Source: Haliclona indistincta (lineage: Eukaryota; Porifera; Demospongiae; Haplosclerida; Chalinidae). Taken from it: a stretch of 64,000 bases of DNA. Under the pieces are notes generated by a model. That model was given only the letters and a program-made list of their open reading frames with translations. It did not search any database and was not told where the DNA came from. This document shows positions 22,963 through 34,692 of the stretch, piece by piece. A program made the position numbers and the translations under genes. The stretch's first letter is position 1; every line of letters begins with the position of its first letter. The stretch covers positions 8,031,202-8,095,201 of the forward strand of contig OZ024788.1 in NCBI GenBank assembly GCA_964017065.1, given 5' to 3'.

Positions 22963-23558
22963 CTCAATAACCAGTTGCCATAGCATCTTTGTGTGTCGCA
23001 AGGATGCTGCTCCCTATTGGTCTTGCATTCTATGCTTGCAGTGCTATGTTGGTGTAATTGTAATACCCAATAGCTAAACCTCAAACCAGCAACAAAGTCA
23101 CTACGTAGTCTGGACAGCAGTTGAGTAAAATGAATTGATGGCTACTGCACGCTAGACACTACCATGCATGCATGAACTTAATTATGTGATTGGTGGCCCG
23201 AACTGTTCCCAGTAGCAGATGGCTTCACCTATAACTGAACCTTGATCTAATACTTTCTGTTTACTTGAGTCACTTGACATGGGCTGTCAGCTAGGGTGGC
23301 ATGGATAGTGGTTAGAGTACTTGTCATCATAGAATCCGTAGAATCCGTAGTCATCAAAGAGTTAAATTATCGCTCTCCCTCTCCTCTCTCGCCTCTCTCT
23401 CTCTTGTTGTCTTTGTTTTAGTCCCTCTCAATGTTTCTATCTCTGTATTTTCATGTCTCATACTCTATAGCTCTCTCCAAATCTGTCTACCATTCATCTC
23501 TTTCACTCTCTATCTTACACACATTATAAGCAAAAGCAATAATCTCAGGGTGTATGCA

Positions 23559-23754
<196 letters not shown>

Positions 23755-24201
23755 TTCACCTCCTAAATTTTTACAAATAAAACAAGTTCTACTAGAAAAA
23801 CAAAAATATGAGATGATGGAATAGTTATAAATGAGCTTCTGCTGATTGAAGGTCAATTGTGAAACCTGAATGAAAGTCAGGTTTCATAATGCGTGCAAGT
23901 TTTCCTGCACGCACATTCTCAATCACTTACATAATATGTGCTCATACTCTCTCTCATACACTAGTCTTCATCTCTCAAACTATGTCTGATTGACTGCACT
24001 GATGAGATCCGATAGATCGAAACAGTCTGATAACTCATGTTGTCGACTGTCTGCAGTTTCAGATTCTATGTTTCTGTTCTCTCTTTTCAATTATTATTTT
24101 GTTCAGCAAAAATCAATGTGTTCACATTGTTAAAATGTAGATCTAATCATACGATTGTTTCAGCTGTGTTCTATCAATAATGTATTTCACATGTACTATA
24201 C

Positions 24202-24276
24202 TAGCCTCGTCCCCAGGCCACATCCTCCTTCCTCGTTCATTCCCTCAGCAGGGGGAGTGGCCTGGAGGCGAGGCTA
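24202..24276. mobile_element. 75-bp MITE with 9-bp target duplication (mirror copy at 26730-26804)
   Basis: Ends TAGCCTCGTCCCCAGGCCAC and, inverted, TAGCCTCGCCTCCAGGCCAC. The 9-mer GTACTATAC flanks it on both sides (24193-24201, 24277-24285). The right arm of the large inverted repeat carries the mirrored insertion with its own flanking GTATAGTAC copies, so insertion predates the arm duplication or the arms have been homogenised. Confidence 0.85.
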
Positions 24277-24530
24277 GTACTATACATGAGATAAATGTAG
24301 TACAGATGTATCACATTATTATCGCATGTGAGACATTGCTTTGAGTTTGACAAACTTGAATCAAACGACTCGTATGTGACCTCTGAGATGCAGTATAATG
24401 AGTTTCGTATTGTATAGCTGGTCAGCTTTGAGTTAGTGCATAGTGCAATGAATATTCCTGTCTCAAGACAATAAGGTTGGAGAATCAGTCTATGGTAAGG
24501 TAAGCATATCAAGAAGCCAATTGAACACCA

Positions 24531-26475
24531 TTACTATTTCATAAATTGTTGCTTTTGTTTCTGTCCTATATTTCTCCATATTGTACGTGCCTGTGTAGAG
24601 TAGTTGCTGGGATGTTGTACATTTGCAGAGGGTATTATTTTTAGCTGCTTGTCTGTCAGAATTCCATCAAATCGCTGTTGTAGATTCCATGCTCCAGTCA
24701 CACGCTTTGATCATTTTGTCTAACTTCAGGAGATGCCAGCGTTCCTAGTAGACAGCAAAGTTTCACCAGGTAACTAGAATGTAATCAAGAGAGTGATCAC
24801 GATAGACCCAACAGATGCACCTACCTCATGGCGAAATAGTTTATCCAGGCGATCTGTAGTTTTGCAGTATAGCTAAGGTTAATACTTCCGAATCACCGGC
24901 GGTATTTTTGAATTACCGCGGCTTAACAAACTTATGTATGTGCATGCATAACTTTTTCGCTTGTCTTATCAACAATACAATTTTCAAGTAGAATAAACAA
25001 TTCACCAAGCTACATCTGAGAGTAAAGCAGCACTGAACATAATAATACTGAACATCTGTTACATGCTCACAACTATGTATTCCAGCATTGGTTCGGATAG
25101 TTTTACCATAAAACTCAGCGCTTAAATTTATTACTAAAGTTAATACATCTAAGATGCAGCATGCAAATCATTAGTAGTAGTCACAGTGATTTGGTGACTG
25201 ATAGCAGCACAAGGAGTATCACTAAGTATCTATGTCTCACTAAACATACCATCACTAGTCTACGTGCTACTATAGTGCTGCAGTGGTATGGTAGGTAGTT
25301 CAGTGATGTTTTGCACTACACCAATTAGACTGAAATTAGCATCCATATTATTACCGCAGGAGAAGGCCCTTTTCGTATGTTCCTGTGGTGTGTGTGATTA
25401 GGCTATGATTTAAGTCCCAGATCAGAAATAAATGTTTCCATCAATACAGGTTCATCTGGTCTAGTATGATCACTCGATCATGCCTCTATCCTTTACCACA
25501 GCTTTTGTTCCAGTTATTTCCATTTCCTAGCTTTAGTTGCGTTCGGTCACATCTATATATCTAGCGCTAAGTTCTCTTTGGGATTGATAGCATTAACAAT
25601 TTCTGTGTAATGTTTACAGCTAACTTTTCATATAGTTATTATTCTTGTTTAATTCTGTTTCGTGAACAATAACAATACAAGGGAAAAGAACTGAACTCAA
25701 TCCATCACAAATTTTTTTAGAACATACACAATACAAGAGAGCAATGGTTAGTGAATACTTATAATAAGGGTGAAATAATAGCTAGAAAAGAATAACTAAA
25801 ACGGAACGAATGTTAAATTAGCCAGCCTGGGAATGGCAGCATTCTGCAATTCCAAGTGGTCTGCCAGAGACATGATGACATGTTGCACGGCTGCCACGAA
25901 TACAAGTCATGGCTGAATGTAGGAGAGATCGAGAAGGATAATGAGCATCTTAACCAAGCCAGGGTAGTACTGTAGTGAGAATTCTCTTTCATGGATATTT
26001 GATCTGCTAAAATTAATGTTGATAAAATTGTGTTGCCTCACTGAGTCTCTTCCCATGCCACCAGTAGTGGAGAAAACAAGAGGAGTAAAAGACCAATATT
26101 TGACTTGCTTGACTCTGTCAACATATTCTCTTTTCTTTGCTAGTTCATGACAACGATACAGGTTTGAAATACTGGATTGACGATAGCTCTGCGCGTTTGG
26201 ATAAAAAATCCTAATATCAAGAAATGAACATTGCTGGCGTCCCCAGACAATACTAGCCGCTGTTGCACTGCTGCACTACTGTTGTACTAGCTGCCTCACT
26301 GCTGTTGTACTAGCTGCCTCACTGCTGTTGTACTAGCTGCTGCACTGCTGCAGTGCAAAATTGAATCACAGCAGTCTAGATAGTTATGTTTCATACTGCA
26401 TTTCTAGTAACAGAAATTAATAATTTATTTACATCTTTCTAGTAATTTATAACATGAATAATGACTACAATAAAG
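24531..26475. other. Unique spacer between the arms of the large inverted repeat
   Basis: About 1.95 kb, AT-rich, no convincing exon on either strand. A short tandem repeat of about 26 bp (CTGCTGTTGTACTAGCTGCC) lies at about 26266-26350. Confidence 0.6.
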
Positions 26476-27251
26476 TGGTGTTCAATTGGCTTCTTGATAT
26501 GCTTACCTTACCATAGACTGATTCTCCAACCTTATTGTCTTGAGACAGGAATATTCATTGCACTATGCACTAACTCAAAGCTGACCAGCTATACAATACG
26601 AAACTCATTATACTGCATCACAGAGGTCACATACAAGTCGTTTGATTCAAGTTTGTCAAACTCAAAGCAATGTCTCACATGCGATAATAATGTGATACAC
26701 CTGTACTACATTTATCTCATGTATAGTACTAGCCTCGCCTCCAGGCCACTCCCCCTGCTGAGGGAATGAACGAGGAAGGAGGGTGTGGCCTGGGGACGAG
26801 GCTAGTATAGTACATGTGAAATACATTATTGATAGAACACAGCTGAAACAATCGTATGATTAGATCTACATTTTAACAATGTGAACACATTGATTTTTGC
26901 TGAACAAAATAATAATTGAAAAGAGAGAACAGAAACATAGAATCTGAAACTGCAGACAGTCGACAACATGAGTTATCAGACTGTTTCGATCTATCGGATC
27001 TCATCAGTGCAGTCAATCAGACATAGTTTGAGAGATGAAGACTAGTGTGTGAGAGAGAGTATGAGCACATATTATGTAAGTGATTGAGAATGTGCGTGCA
27101 GGAAAACTTGCACGGATTATGAAACCTGACTTTCATTCAGGTTTCACAATTGACCTTCAATCAGCAGAAGCTCATTTATAACTATTCCATCATCTCATAT
27201 TTTTGTTTTTCTAGTAGAACTTGTTTTATTTGTAAAAATTTAGGAGGTGAA

Positions 27252-27449
<198 letters not shown>

Positions 27450-28047
27450 CATGCATACACCCTGAGATTATTGCTTTTGCTTATAATGTGTGTAAGATAG
27501 AGAGTGAAAGAGATGAATGGTAGACAGATTTGGAGAGAGCTATAGAGTATGAGACATGAAAATACAGAGATAGAAACATTGAGAGGGACTAAAACAAAGA
27601 CAACGAGAGAGAGAGAGGCGAGAGAGGAGAGGGAGAGCGATAATTTAACTCTTTGATGACTACGGATTCTACGGATTCTATGATGACAAGTACTCTAACC
27701 ACTATCCATGCCACCCTAGCTGACAGCCCATGTCAAGTGACTCAAGTAAACAGAAAGTATTAGATCAAGGTTCAGTTATAGGTGAAGCCATCTGCTACTG
27801 GGAACAGTTCGGGCCACCAATCACATAATTAAGTTCATGCATGCATGGTAGTGTCTAGCGTGCAGTAGCCATCAATTCATTTTACTCAACTGCTGTCCAG
27901 ACTACGTAGTGACTTTGTTGCTGGTTTGAGGTTTAGCTATTGGGTATTACAATTACACCAACATAGCACTGCAAGCATAGAATGCAAGACCAATAGGGAG
28001 CAGCATCCTTGCGACACACAAAGATGCTATGGCAACTGGTTATTGAG

Positions 28048-28090
<43 letters not shown>

Positions 28091-28956
28091 CAGGGATAAT
28101 AGACAGTCATGCTATTGACGACACACATATTGACCTACACAACAAAATGCTTAAGCCTCTAATGCCTACACATCGACTACTAGGCATCTATTCACATTGA
28201 ATCAACCTTGCTCTATGTAGAATCATGATGTACATAGATTAGTACATGCACACATTGCATTTTGATATTGGGGACGTCTGAAATATCTATGCAGGCACGT
28301 ACACACACAACATACACCGAGGCATACACACAACATACACTACACATTAGTATGTATAATTATATTTAGAATTTTAGCACACTGTTGGTGTGTGTTGACT
28401 GATCAGTGGGGAATAGCAGACAGTGCAGGGTAATCGAGACTAGGTACATGTACGTACGGTAATAACTTACACGTGAAGACGGCTAAACAGCAGCGCCAGC
28501 AACAGGAGCATCAGCTATAATTATCTTCCAAGCACTGAAGCAATCTCCAGATAGTGCTACCTTTGGTGGAGCTTTATAGAAGCTTCCGGCCTGTGATTGA
28601 GATTTCCGGCCTGTGCGAGGAGTAGGCGGATGACAAGGTCTGACTATTTCCGGCCTGTGCGAGGAGGTATTTCCGGCCTGTGCGAGGAGGCGGATGACAA
28701 CCCCTTATCACACTCCGCGCAATACATTTTGATTGACAGTTTCTTATCCCGGTTACGTAGTATTAATAATCTCTGATAATACGAAGAGAGTATCGAACGC
28801 CGTATTGCCCCATACAAACACTGTCTGCGAAGTAACGTGACACGCACGTGCGACAATGACGCAAACGGACAACGGCCCGCCTAGTTGTGACGCATAGCTA
28901 AGTAAGGCATGCAGTAGGCACGCCTCTTGTACGCGTGGATACGGCTGGCGATCATC

Positions 28957-29868
28957 ATGGACCTAGTCCTAGATTATGAAGAAGGCATGCTTGAGGAAGA
29001 AACTCAGATTGGTGCAGAAGTAGAACTAAGCACAGACGATGGAGACGTTATTCCTCCCGCAAAGAAGAAAAAGAAGCCTAGTAAACTGCTCAAAAAAGAC
29101 GAGAGAGATGCATTGATCGTGATGCTAGGAAAGTTAGCGGCTGATACAACCACCATTTCGACAGCTGTTATCGACGTTGTCTCCAAAGAGACCCACCTTC
29201 GTCTTTATAAAGATCGTGGTATATTTTGGAGCTTACTGAGCACAGATTCCAACATGATGAGTACTCTCGTGCAATCGTTACAATCTCTGTTTATTCACTT
29301 GTACAAAAAATGTCAAGTGGGAAAGGATAAGTATTGTAGGCTTCAGCTAGAGTGGCTGAGAGAATGCAGCGTGCTCCTACAAAGTGAAGGCACAAGTAAA
29401 GGTTCAAGCCGTGAAGTGAACCAGCTCCACCCAAAGTGGCTCAAGTATTGTTGTGATAATCAAGTTGACATAGCAGTGTCTAACCCAGTGATTATTTCCT
29501 TGTGCTCGGCATTTTTTGACTATCTAATGCTCAAGATTGCCAAGCACCAAAAAGCTGGATGTGATGATAACGATAAACCTGTTATGAGTGATGAAGAAAT
29601 GGGTGTGTACTATAGGTTTGGCGGAGCAGCTTTATGTTCAATGCTCCAGTTGAGATATGACCAAATCAAAGGAAAAGATGTGCCACCAGCAAAGAGAGAG
29701 AGAATTCATACTGAGATCTCAGTTTTAAAAGCAATTCAGGCAACTGACAAGCAACATTTGCCAAAATACTTGGAGTACAGAGACAAAGGGCATATGTACT
29801 TCCCTGCTGAACAGTTTATTCCCTTCATTGAGCATGTGGACACATATGTGAGCTGGTCTTCAGTTTGA
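28957..29868 (+). CDS. Transposon-borne protein of unknown function (303 residues)
   Basis: A single uninterrupted frame. An acidic N-terminus (DYEEGMLEEETQIGAEVEL) leads into a lysine run (PPAKKKKKPSKLLKKDERDA, about 35-54) that could be a nuclear signal. The body is mainly helical in character, with SLLSTDSNMMSTLVQSLQSL, HPKWLKYCCDNQ and DEEMGVYYRFGGAALCSMLQ blocks, ending FIPFIEHVDTYVSWSSV. No known catalytic motif is evident. I chose the ATG at 28957 (MDLVLDYEEG); an upstream in-frame ATG at 28927 adds ten uncharged residues. The stop lies inside the tail of the opposing gene. Its place inside an inverted-repeat element and the presence of its start in the deleted copy point to a transposition accessory or transposase role, which is inference. 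Confidence 0.6.
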   Translation: MDLVLDYEEGMLEEETQIGAEVELSTDDGDVIPPAKKKKKPSKLLKKDERDALIVMLGKLAADTTTISTAVIDVVSKETHLRLYKDRGIFWSLLSTDSNMMSTLVQSLQSLFIHLYKKCQVGKDKYCRLQLEWLRECSVLLQSEGTSKGSSREVNQLHPKWLKYCCDNQVDIAVSNPVIISLCSAFFDYLMLKIAKHQKAGCDDNDKPVMSDEEMGVYYRFGGAALCSMLQLRYDQIKGKDVPPAKRERIHTEISVLKAIQATDKQHLPKYLEYRDKGHMYFPAEQFIPFIEHVDTYVSWSSV

Positions 29869-30182
29869 ATTTCACCAGACTGCTGTGATCTGAGTAGAAC
29901 TTGGAAGAAGTAACTTCGGTCTTCATGAACTATAACCCTAGTTCTTGAGAGAAAGCCAGCTGGAGGATGCCAGTGGAACGTCTTGCAGCCAACTACGAGG
30001 AGGCGGGATGGTTTGTCCGTTGAAACGACATCAAACTGAAGTTTTTCGTCGTAGTTTCTCTGACCAGCTTGAGCAAGTCTTGTCAGACTTAGCGGTGGAC
30101 ACGCGGCAAGATCGTCATGAAGCGACGTTCTTTTGGTAGCGGGGAGCGATCCGTCGAGTGAGCTACCTGATCTTTTAGCCAT
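29736..30182 (-). CDS. Second transposon-borne open frame, possibly truncated (148 residues)
   Basis: Starts MAKRSGSSLDGSLPATKRTS, with a basic KRSG...TKR pattern like a nuclear signal, followed by LHDDLAACPPLSLTRLAQAG and KPSRLLVVGCKTFHWH. The last 44 codons are antisense to the end of the plus-strand gene, so the true end may be earlier or spliced. The first 75 or so residues are repeated unchanged in the deleted copy at 33377. The start is the ATG at 30182, about 100 bp inside the right terminal repeat region. No family recognised. Confidence 0.4.
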   Translation of the reverse strand: MAKRSGSSLDGSLPATKRTSLHDDLAACPPLSLTRLAQAGQRNYDEKLQFDVVSTDKPSRLLVVGCKTFHWHPPAGFLSRTRVIVHEDRSYFFQVLLRSQQSGEIQTEDQLTYVSTCSMKGINCSAGKYICPLSLYSKYFGKCCLSVA

Positions 30183-30317
30183 CACGAAGCATGCAGCATT
30201 GAGAAACAGTTATCGCTGACTGAGTGACGTCGTGGCAGTTGCATTGAAATGCGCTACGTCACAACACGTAAACTTTCTCACGTGCGTGTCACGTTACTTC
30301 GCAGACAGTGTTTGTAT

Positions 30318-30901
30318 TAGTCTCGTCCCCAGACCACACCCCCTCGCTTAATTGCTCGTGAGAGGGTCTGGTGGCTTTAGTTGCACTTTCCTGGGCTTTT
30401 CGTGTGCAAGAGTTACGTAACACTAATGAATCCGTATAAAATTAATGTTGGAATTTGCACCTGCAATGCAAGTGTCTAGTATGTACTTGCGCGTTAGACA
30501 AGGGAGACAGTCTACGAAGGCGAAGACGTCTAGACAGCAGGTATAGACTCTAGCGTTCTCCAGTCGGGAGGCCGACGAAAACGTCTTTCCCTTGACAAAC
30601 TCAGGTAAGAGCAAGACGCACGCTGATTGTCTGTCAGACTTTCATAACCGATGCTGACAAATGCAGCTCTGATAGCACGGTCGAGAACGTCAGGCAAAAG
30701 GCTACAGTCATATCTTCAATGCCATCATTCTATTATCGATGTGGGTTAATTGTATTACGTAAGACTTGGTCTTCTGACCAATCAGATTCTATCCCAGACA
30801 TTCCGGGGAAAAAGTTACTTCCTGGCCCAAGAAAATCGACTAAAGCCACCAGACCCTCTCACGAGCAATTAAGCGAGGGGTGTGGTCTGGGGACGAGACT
30901 A
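30318..30901. mobile_element. 584-bp MITE with 9-bp target duplication and an empty-site control
   Basis: Ends TAGTCTCGTCCCCAGACCAC and its exact inverse; inverted homology continues for about 60 bp. The 9-mer TGTTTGTAT flanks it on both sides (30309-30317, 30902-30910). The second copy of the host transposon has the same site uninterrupted with a single 9-mer (inverse strand, around 33241), which proves the duplication length. Non-coding. Confidence 0.9.
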
Positions 30902-31059
30902 TGTTTGTATGGGGCTATTGGCGTTCGATACTCTCTGTTCATAATATACTCTTGACGTTAGGGTATGGCTAAGTTCACCCATCCTGGTGCCGGAAGTCAC
31001 GTGGCAAAGGCGTGGTTTGATATGCGCTCCGCCCCTAAATAGCCTCGCCTATAGGGCCC

Positions 31060-31521
31060 TAGCCTCCTCCCCAGGCCACACCCCTCTCATTATTAGCAAT
31101 CGAGGTTTGATGGCCTGGTTACACTCGCGACAAAAACTGTTGCCCGATAAAATTTTTTGTTCCTATGGTTACGTGACGCCCCGCCCATCACAATACCGTC
31201 GCTCTAACGTAAGCCTTCGTCTGTTCATTCTCGCCGGTTTGTAGGCGCACAAAGAGCATCCTAGTACTACTGAGACAAGCCACAATGGAATGAAACAAAG
31301 ATATATGCAGCAGCAGAACTTGAGCAGCCTTGGTGAACTTACGTATAAGAACAGTTACGTTATACGTCAAGCAATAGTGGCGCGATGGATTCGCGCGCTG
31401 TAACCTGCTCGCGACCTCACGATTTTGTGAGGTACTCGCGACAGTTTTTGTTGCGAGTGTTACCAGGCCCTCTCTCGGTAATTGCAAATTAATTAGAGGG
31501 TGGGGCCTGGGGAGGAGGCTA
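31060..31521. mobile_element. 462-bp MITE with 9-bp target duplication
   Basis: Ends TAGCCTCCTCCCCAGGCCAC and, inverted, TAGCCTCCTCCCCAGGCCCC. Flanked on both sides by ATAGGGCCC (31051-31059, 31522-31530). A further inner inverted pair (CACTCGCGACAAAAACTGTT and its near-inverse) follows. Same family as 24202 and 30318. Confidence 0.88.
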
Positions 31522-31530
31522 ATAGGGCCC

Positions 31531-33198
31531 AGACAGGCAGACACTGACGAGGACACTGACACACGCTGACACATCAGTGCAGTGACTCCAGTGAGCTCAT
31601 GAGGGATGTGAGGATGCTCAGCTGGTCTACACAGACAGCAGAAATCATTATCAGGTAACCAAGGGTGGAGTGTTGAGATAGAAATATGTAAATAACAGAA
31701 CATACTAGTGTATATTAATCATGTGTATACTGATTTTATACTCAGTTCAATGACTTGTGATTGGTATCTGTAAAGGATTTGACTTGAGGCTTAGTGGTAC
31801 TGCATAGTTCAGTGTTACAATCTACATTGCTATCGTAGTGTGTGTTGGGATAGTATGGAGTTCGATGTGGCTTTGCATGCTTTGTCGAGTACTATAAACA
31901 ACTCATCTAGTTATTGTTCACAGTGACAGGATAATGTAGATTCTTAGTTGTTAGTGGCTTATACACTTCCCATCGTAGATTTTTGTGATCTGCGACAAAA
32001 GTTTACACTGCATGGTATATTGAAATAAGTGGCTGCAGCGAATAGCTCAACATGAGTGCCCCATGTATCAGGCATTCCTATATGTACGTCTCAGGTGTTC
32101 TTCTTTCTTCTCTGTTGTAGAAAGAAGAATGCTTTTCTTCTCTGTTGTAGAAGATAAGAGGGTTTGTAGAGCTACTCTTCTCCCGAGGCAGCTAACGGAT
32201 TAAAAGACGTTCTGAGCAGCAAATCTATACCCAGAACCACCACCATCAGCTCAGACACCTATACAGCAGAGCTTGGTTTTGGTACTGTAGCGGGTGGTAT
32301 GAAGAGAGGCTAGTCACCAAGTGCACCATTAAGGTTAGCACTGTAGTATCTTAGTATAGCAGGGTTTCTCTATCGTTGACCGAGGCATAATAAATAGGCA
32401 GATGAGAACAGAGGTGACATGATCACATGATACAATACAAGTTACTTGTAATAAAAATAATATCTGTCTGACAACAAAAGGTCACAACAGTACACACTAT
32501 AGCACCCTCGACAAGGTAGCCTACAGTACAGGTATACGCTTCAGAACTACTCATGTAGCTGCAGCAATGCTGCTAGTAGTGATGTTTGATAACTATGATG
32601 TCTTTTCACAGAGCAACTGTCAGTGTCCCTGCGGAGGGCATTGTAAAGAGGAGTCCTGCTGTATAGTGGATAGAAACGTCACTTATTCTGTATGTTTTGT
32701 AAGATTCTCATGAACAGTGTGTGACTGGTGTCTTTCCCCCTCACAGATCTGTCGCCTGTTTGTATTGTCCTTATTGTACTGTTTATGATTGTTTTAAACT
32801 GTCCAATTGTACTTGGCTAATCACTGCATAGATAGAATAATACTAGCATAATTATATTCAAGAACAAAATTAATCTTCAGAGAGTTCAGTCGTAGTTCTG
32901 GATGCATGTCTTGCAATAGATTTCTAAGAAAAAGGAAAAATCAACATTGCTACTCAATGATCAGAGGTAACTTGTGTCCAAACAAGGGCTTACACTTGGT
33001 TTGAGACCGTTGCTCGTGTACAAAAGAAGGAGAGGTTTGCTCTGGGGTAGGCAAATAAATTATACGCTAACTCAGCGCTAACTGTAGTAAAGTTCAAAGT
33101 TTCGCGCGCGTTGCACGCCAGATCGGATGCAGACACTCCCCCTTTAGTCACGTGAATATTTTACTTCCGGCATCAGGATGGGTGAACTTAGCCATACC
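31531..33198. other. No gene seen
   Basis: Unique sequence, with a short tandem duplication near 32098-32156 (TTCTTCTCTGTTGTAGAA twice). The piece at about 33150-33198 (ACTTCCGGCATCAGGATGGG) also occurs inverted at about 30970-31005, so homology around the two-gene transposon copies extends beyond their terminal repeats. Confidence 0.4.
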
Positions 33199-33376
33199 AA
33201 GAGTATATTATGAACAGAGAGTATCGAACGCCAATAGCCCCATACAAACACTGTCTGCGAAGTAACGTGACACGCACGTGAGAAAGTTTACGTGTTGTGA
33301 CGTAGCGCATTTCAATGCAACTGCCACGACGTCACTCAGTCAGCGATAACTGTTTCTCAATGCTGCATGCTTCGTG

Positions 33377-33592
33377 ATGGCTAAAAGATCAGGTAGCTCA
33401 CTCGACGGATCGCTCCCCGCTACCAAAAGAACGTCGCTTCATGACGATCTTGCCGCGTGTCCACCGCTAAGTCTGACAAGACTTGCTCAAGCTGGTCAGA
33501 GAAACTACGACGAAAAACTTCAGTTTGATGTCGTTTCAACGGACAAACCATCCCGCCTCCTCGTAGTTGGCTGCAAGACGTTCCACTGGCAT
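33377..33592 (+). pseudogene. Truncated copy of the MAKRSG transposon gene
   Basis: The first 72 codons are the same as at 30182-29967, up to KTFHWH, then the 319-bp MITE interrupts the frame and only about 20 bp of the gene resumes at 33912 before the deletion junction. It cannot make the full protein. Confidence 0.75.
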
Positions 33593-33911
33593 CAGGCGCG
33601 TGTCCACGATAGGGCTCCGGGTGCTCTAGCACCCCCCTCAGCATTGAAGTTTTAAATTATTCATTGCATCAAAGTACACTGTGGCTATCAATTTATCATA
33701 ACTGTTATTGCAACAAGCTTAGCAGCTGCCAAACTCCCATTCTAAGGTAGTTTAGGCTGTTTTTCCATTAGTTCAGTGATGAACAAATCCAGTGCGCCAC
33801 GATAATAGTGACGAAAATGACGTAATTTAACGAATAAATGAATATTAATTAGAATTTGCGCGCGCGCTTCGCGCGCGCACCTATCTTTCCTCATTCCTGG
33901 ACACGCGCCTG
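33593..33911. mobile_element. 319-bp MITE nested in the deleted transposon copy
   Basis: Ends CAGGCGCGTGTCC and GGACACGCGCCTG. GGCAT flanks both sides (33588-33592, 33912-33916); the intact copy of the host sequence has CCACTGGCATCCTCC with a single GGCAT, confirming a 5-bp (possibly 6-bp) duplication. A GC-rich hairpin (GCGCGCGCTTCGCGCGCGC) lies near the right end. Confidence 0.8.
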
Positions 33912-34249
33912 GGCATCCTCCAGCTGGCTTTCTCTCAAGAACTAGTCTGTGCTTAGTTCTACTTCTGCACCAATCTGAGTTTCTTCCTCAAGCATGCCTT
34001 CTTCATAATCTAGGACTAGGTCCATGATGATCGCCAGCCGTATCCACGCGTACAAGAGGCGTGCCTACTGCATGCCTTACTTAGCTATGCGTCACAACTA
34101 GGCGGGCCGTTGTCCGTTTGCGTCATTGTCGCACGTGCGTGTCACGTTACTTCGCAGACAGTGTTTGTATGGGGCAATACGGCGTTCGATACTCTCTTCG
34201 TATTATGTACTCTTGGCCATACCCTTTCACGTTAGACACCAGACCCTCC

Positions 34250-34639
34250 CAGAGGAGGTCGGACGCAATTAACCTTTACCTAATAATTGCGAACTTTTAA
34301 TGAAATTCTTCTACACTCACGTGATTGAAAAGTAATCTTAATTTTTAATTGACGGGACTTCCTCTCTGCTGATGAGTAGTGGACGAAAGCGCGAGAGGGG
34401 GCTGCCTACTGGTTCTACCCCTCACCTGCCATTCAAATCTAGGAGCTTGTCGCGAACAGCTGGTAAGACTGTCGAAGTTCCGCGCTTTCAGTTGTCATTC
34501 GCTACGTCGCTACTCATCAGCAGAGAGGAAGTCCCGTCAATTAAAAATTTAGATTACTTTTCAATCACGTGAGTGTAGAAGAATTTCATTAAAAGTTCTC
34601 AATTATTAGGTAAAGGTTAATTGCGTCCGACCTCCTCTG
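34250..34639. mobile_element. 390-bp foldback MITE with 9-bp target duplication
   Basis: Ends CAGAGGAGGTCGGACGC and its inverse; the arms are inverted copies over about 125 bp. AGACCCTCC flanks both sides (34241-34249, 34640-34648). It sits in a fragment of a TAGTCTCG-type MITE whose right end (CTGGGGACGAGACTA) is at about 34674-34688. Confidence 0.85.
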
Positions 34640-34692
34640 AGACCCTCCTTCGAGCGAGCGGAAAAGGTGTGGTCTGGGGACGAGACTATGTC

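Larger units (their letters stand above)
28776..30952. mobile_element. Two-gene DNA transposon of unknown type
   Basis: The ends are inverted repeats: left 28776-28850 (GAGAGTATCGAACGCC, CCCCATACAAACACTGTCTG, GAAGTAACGTGACACGCACG) and right 30280-30952, the latter split by a 584-bp MITE at 30318-30901. Between them are two convergent open frames, one starting near each end (28957 plus, 30182 minus). A second copy at 33199-34214 has the same ends and the starts of both genes but no middle, as expected of an internal-deletion derivative. No DDE, tyrosine recombinase or Rep motif was recognised, so the superfamily is unknown. Outer borders are approximate because neighbouring sequence is also repetitive. 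Confidence 0.6.
33199..34214. mobile_element. Internally deleted copy of the two-gene transposon
   Basis: Shares both ends with the element at 28776-30952 but in the opposite orientation. It keeps the start of the MAKRSG frame (33377-33592) and the start of the MDLVLD frame (34031 back to about 33945, minus strand) and lacks everything between. A 319-bp MITE has since inserted at 33593-33911. It illustrates how a non-autonomous derivative formed. Confidence 0.75.

Noticed and set aside
24237..24512. 91-codon frame in the left arm, mirrored as 102 codons in the right arm (26461-26769)
   Set aside because: The two copies are the same DNA inverted, the C-terminal part is read through a MITE, and no splice or domain signal supports it.
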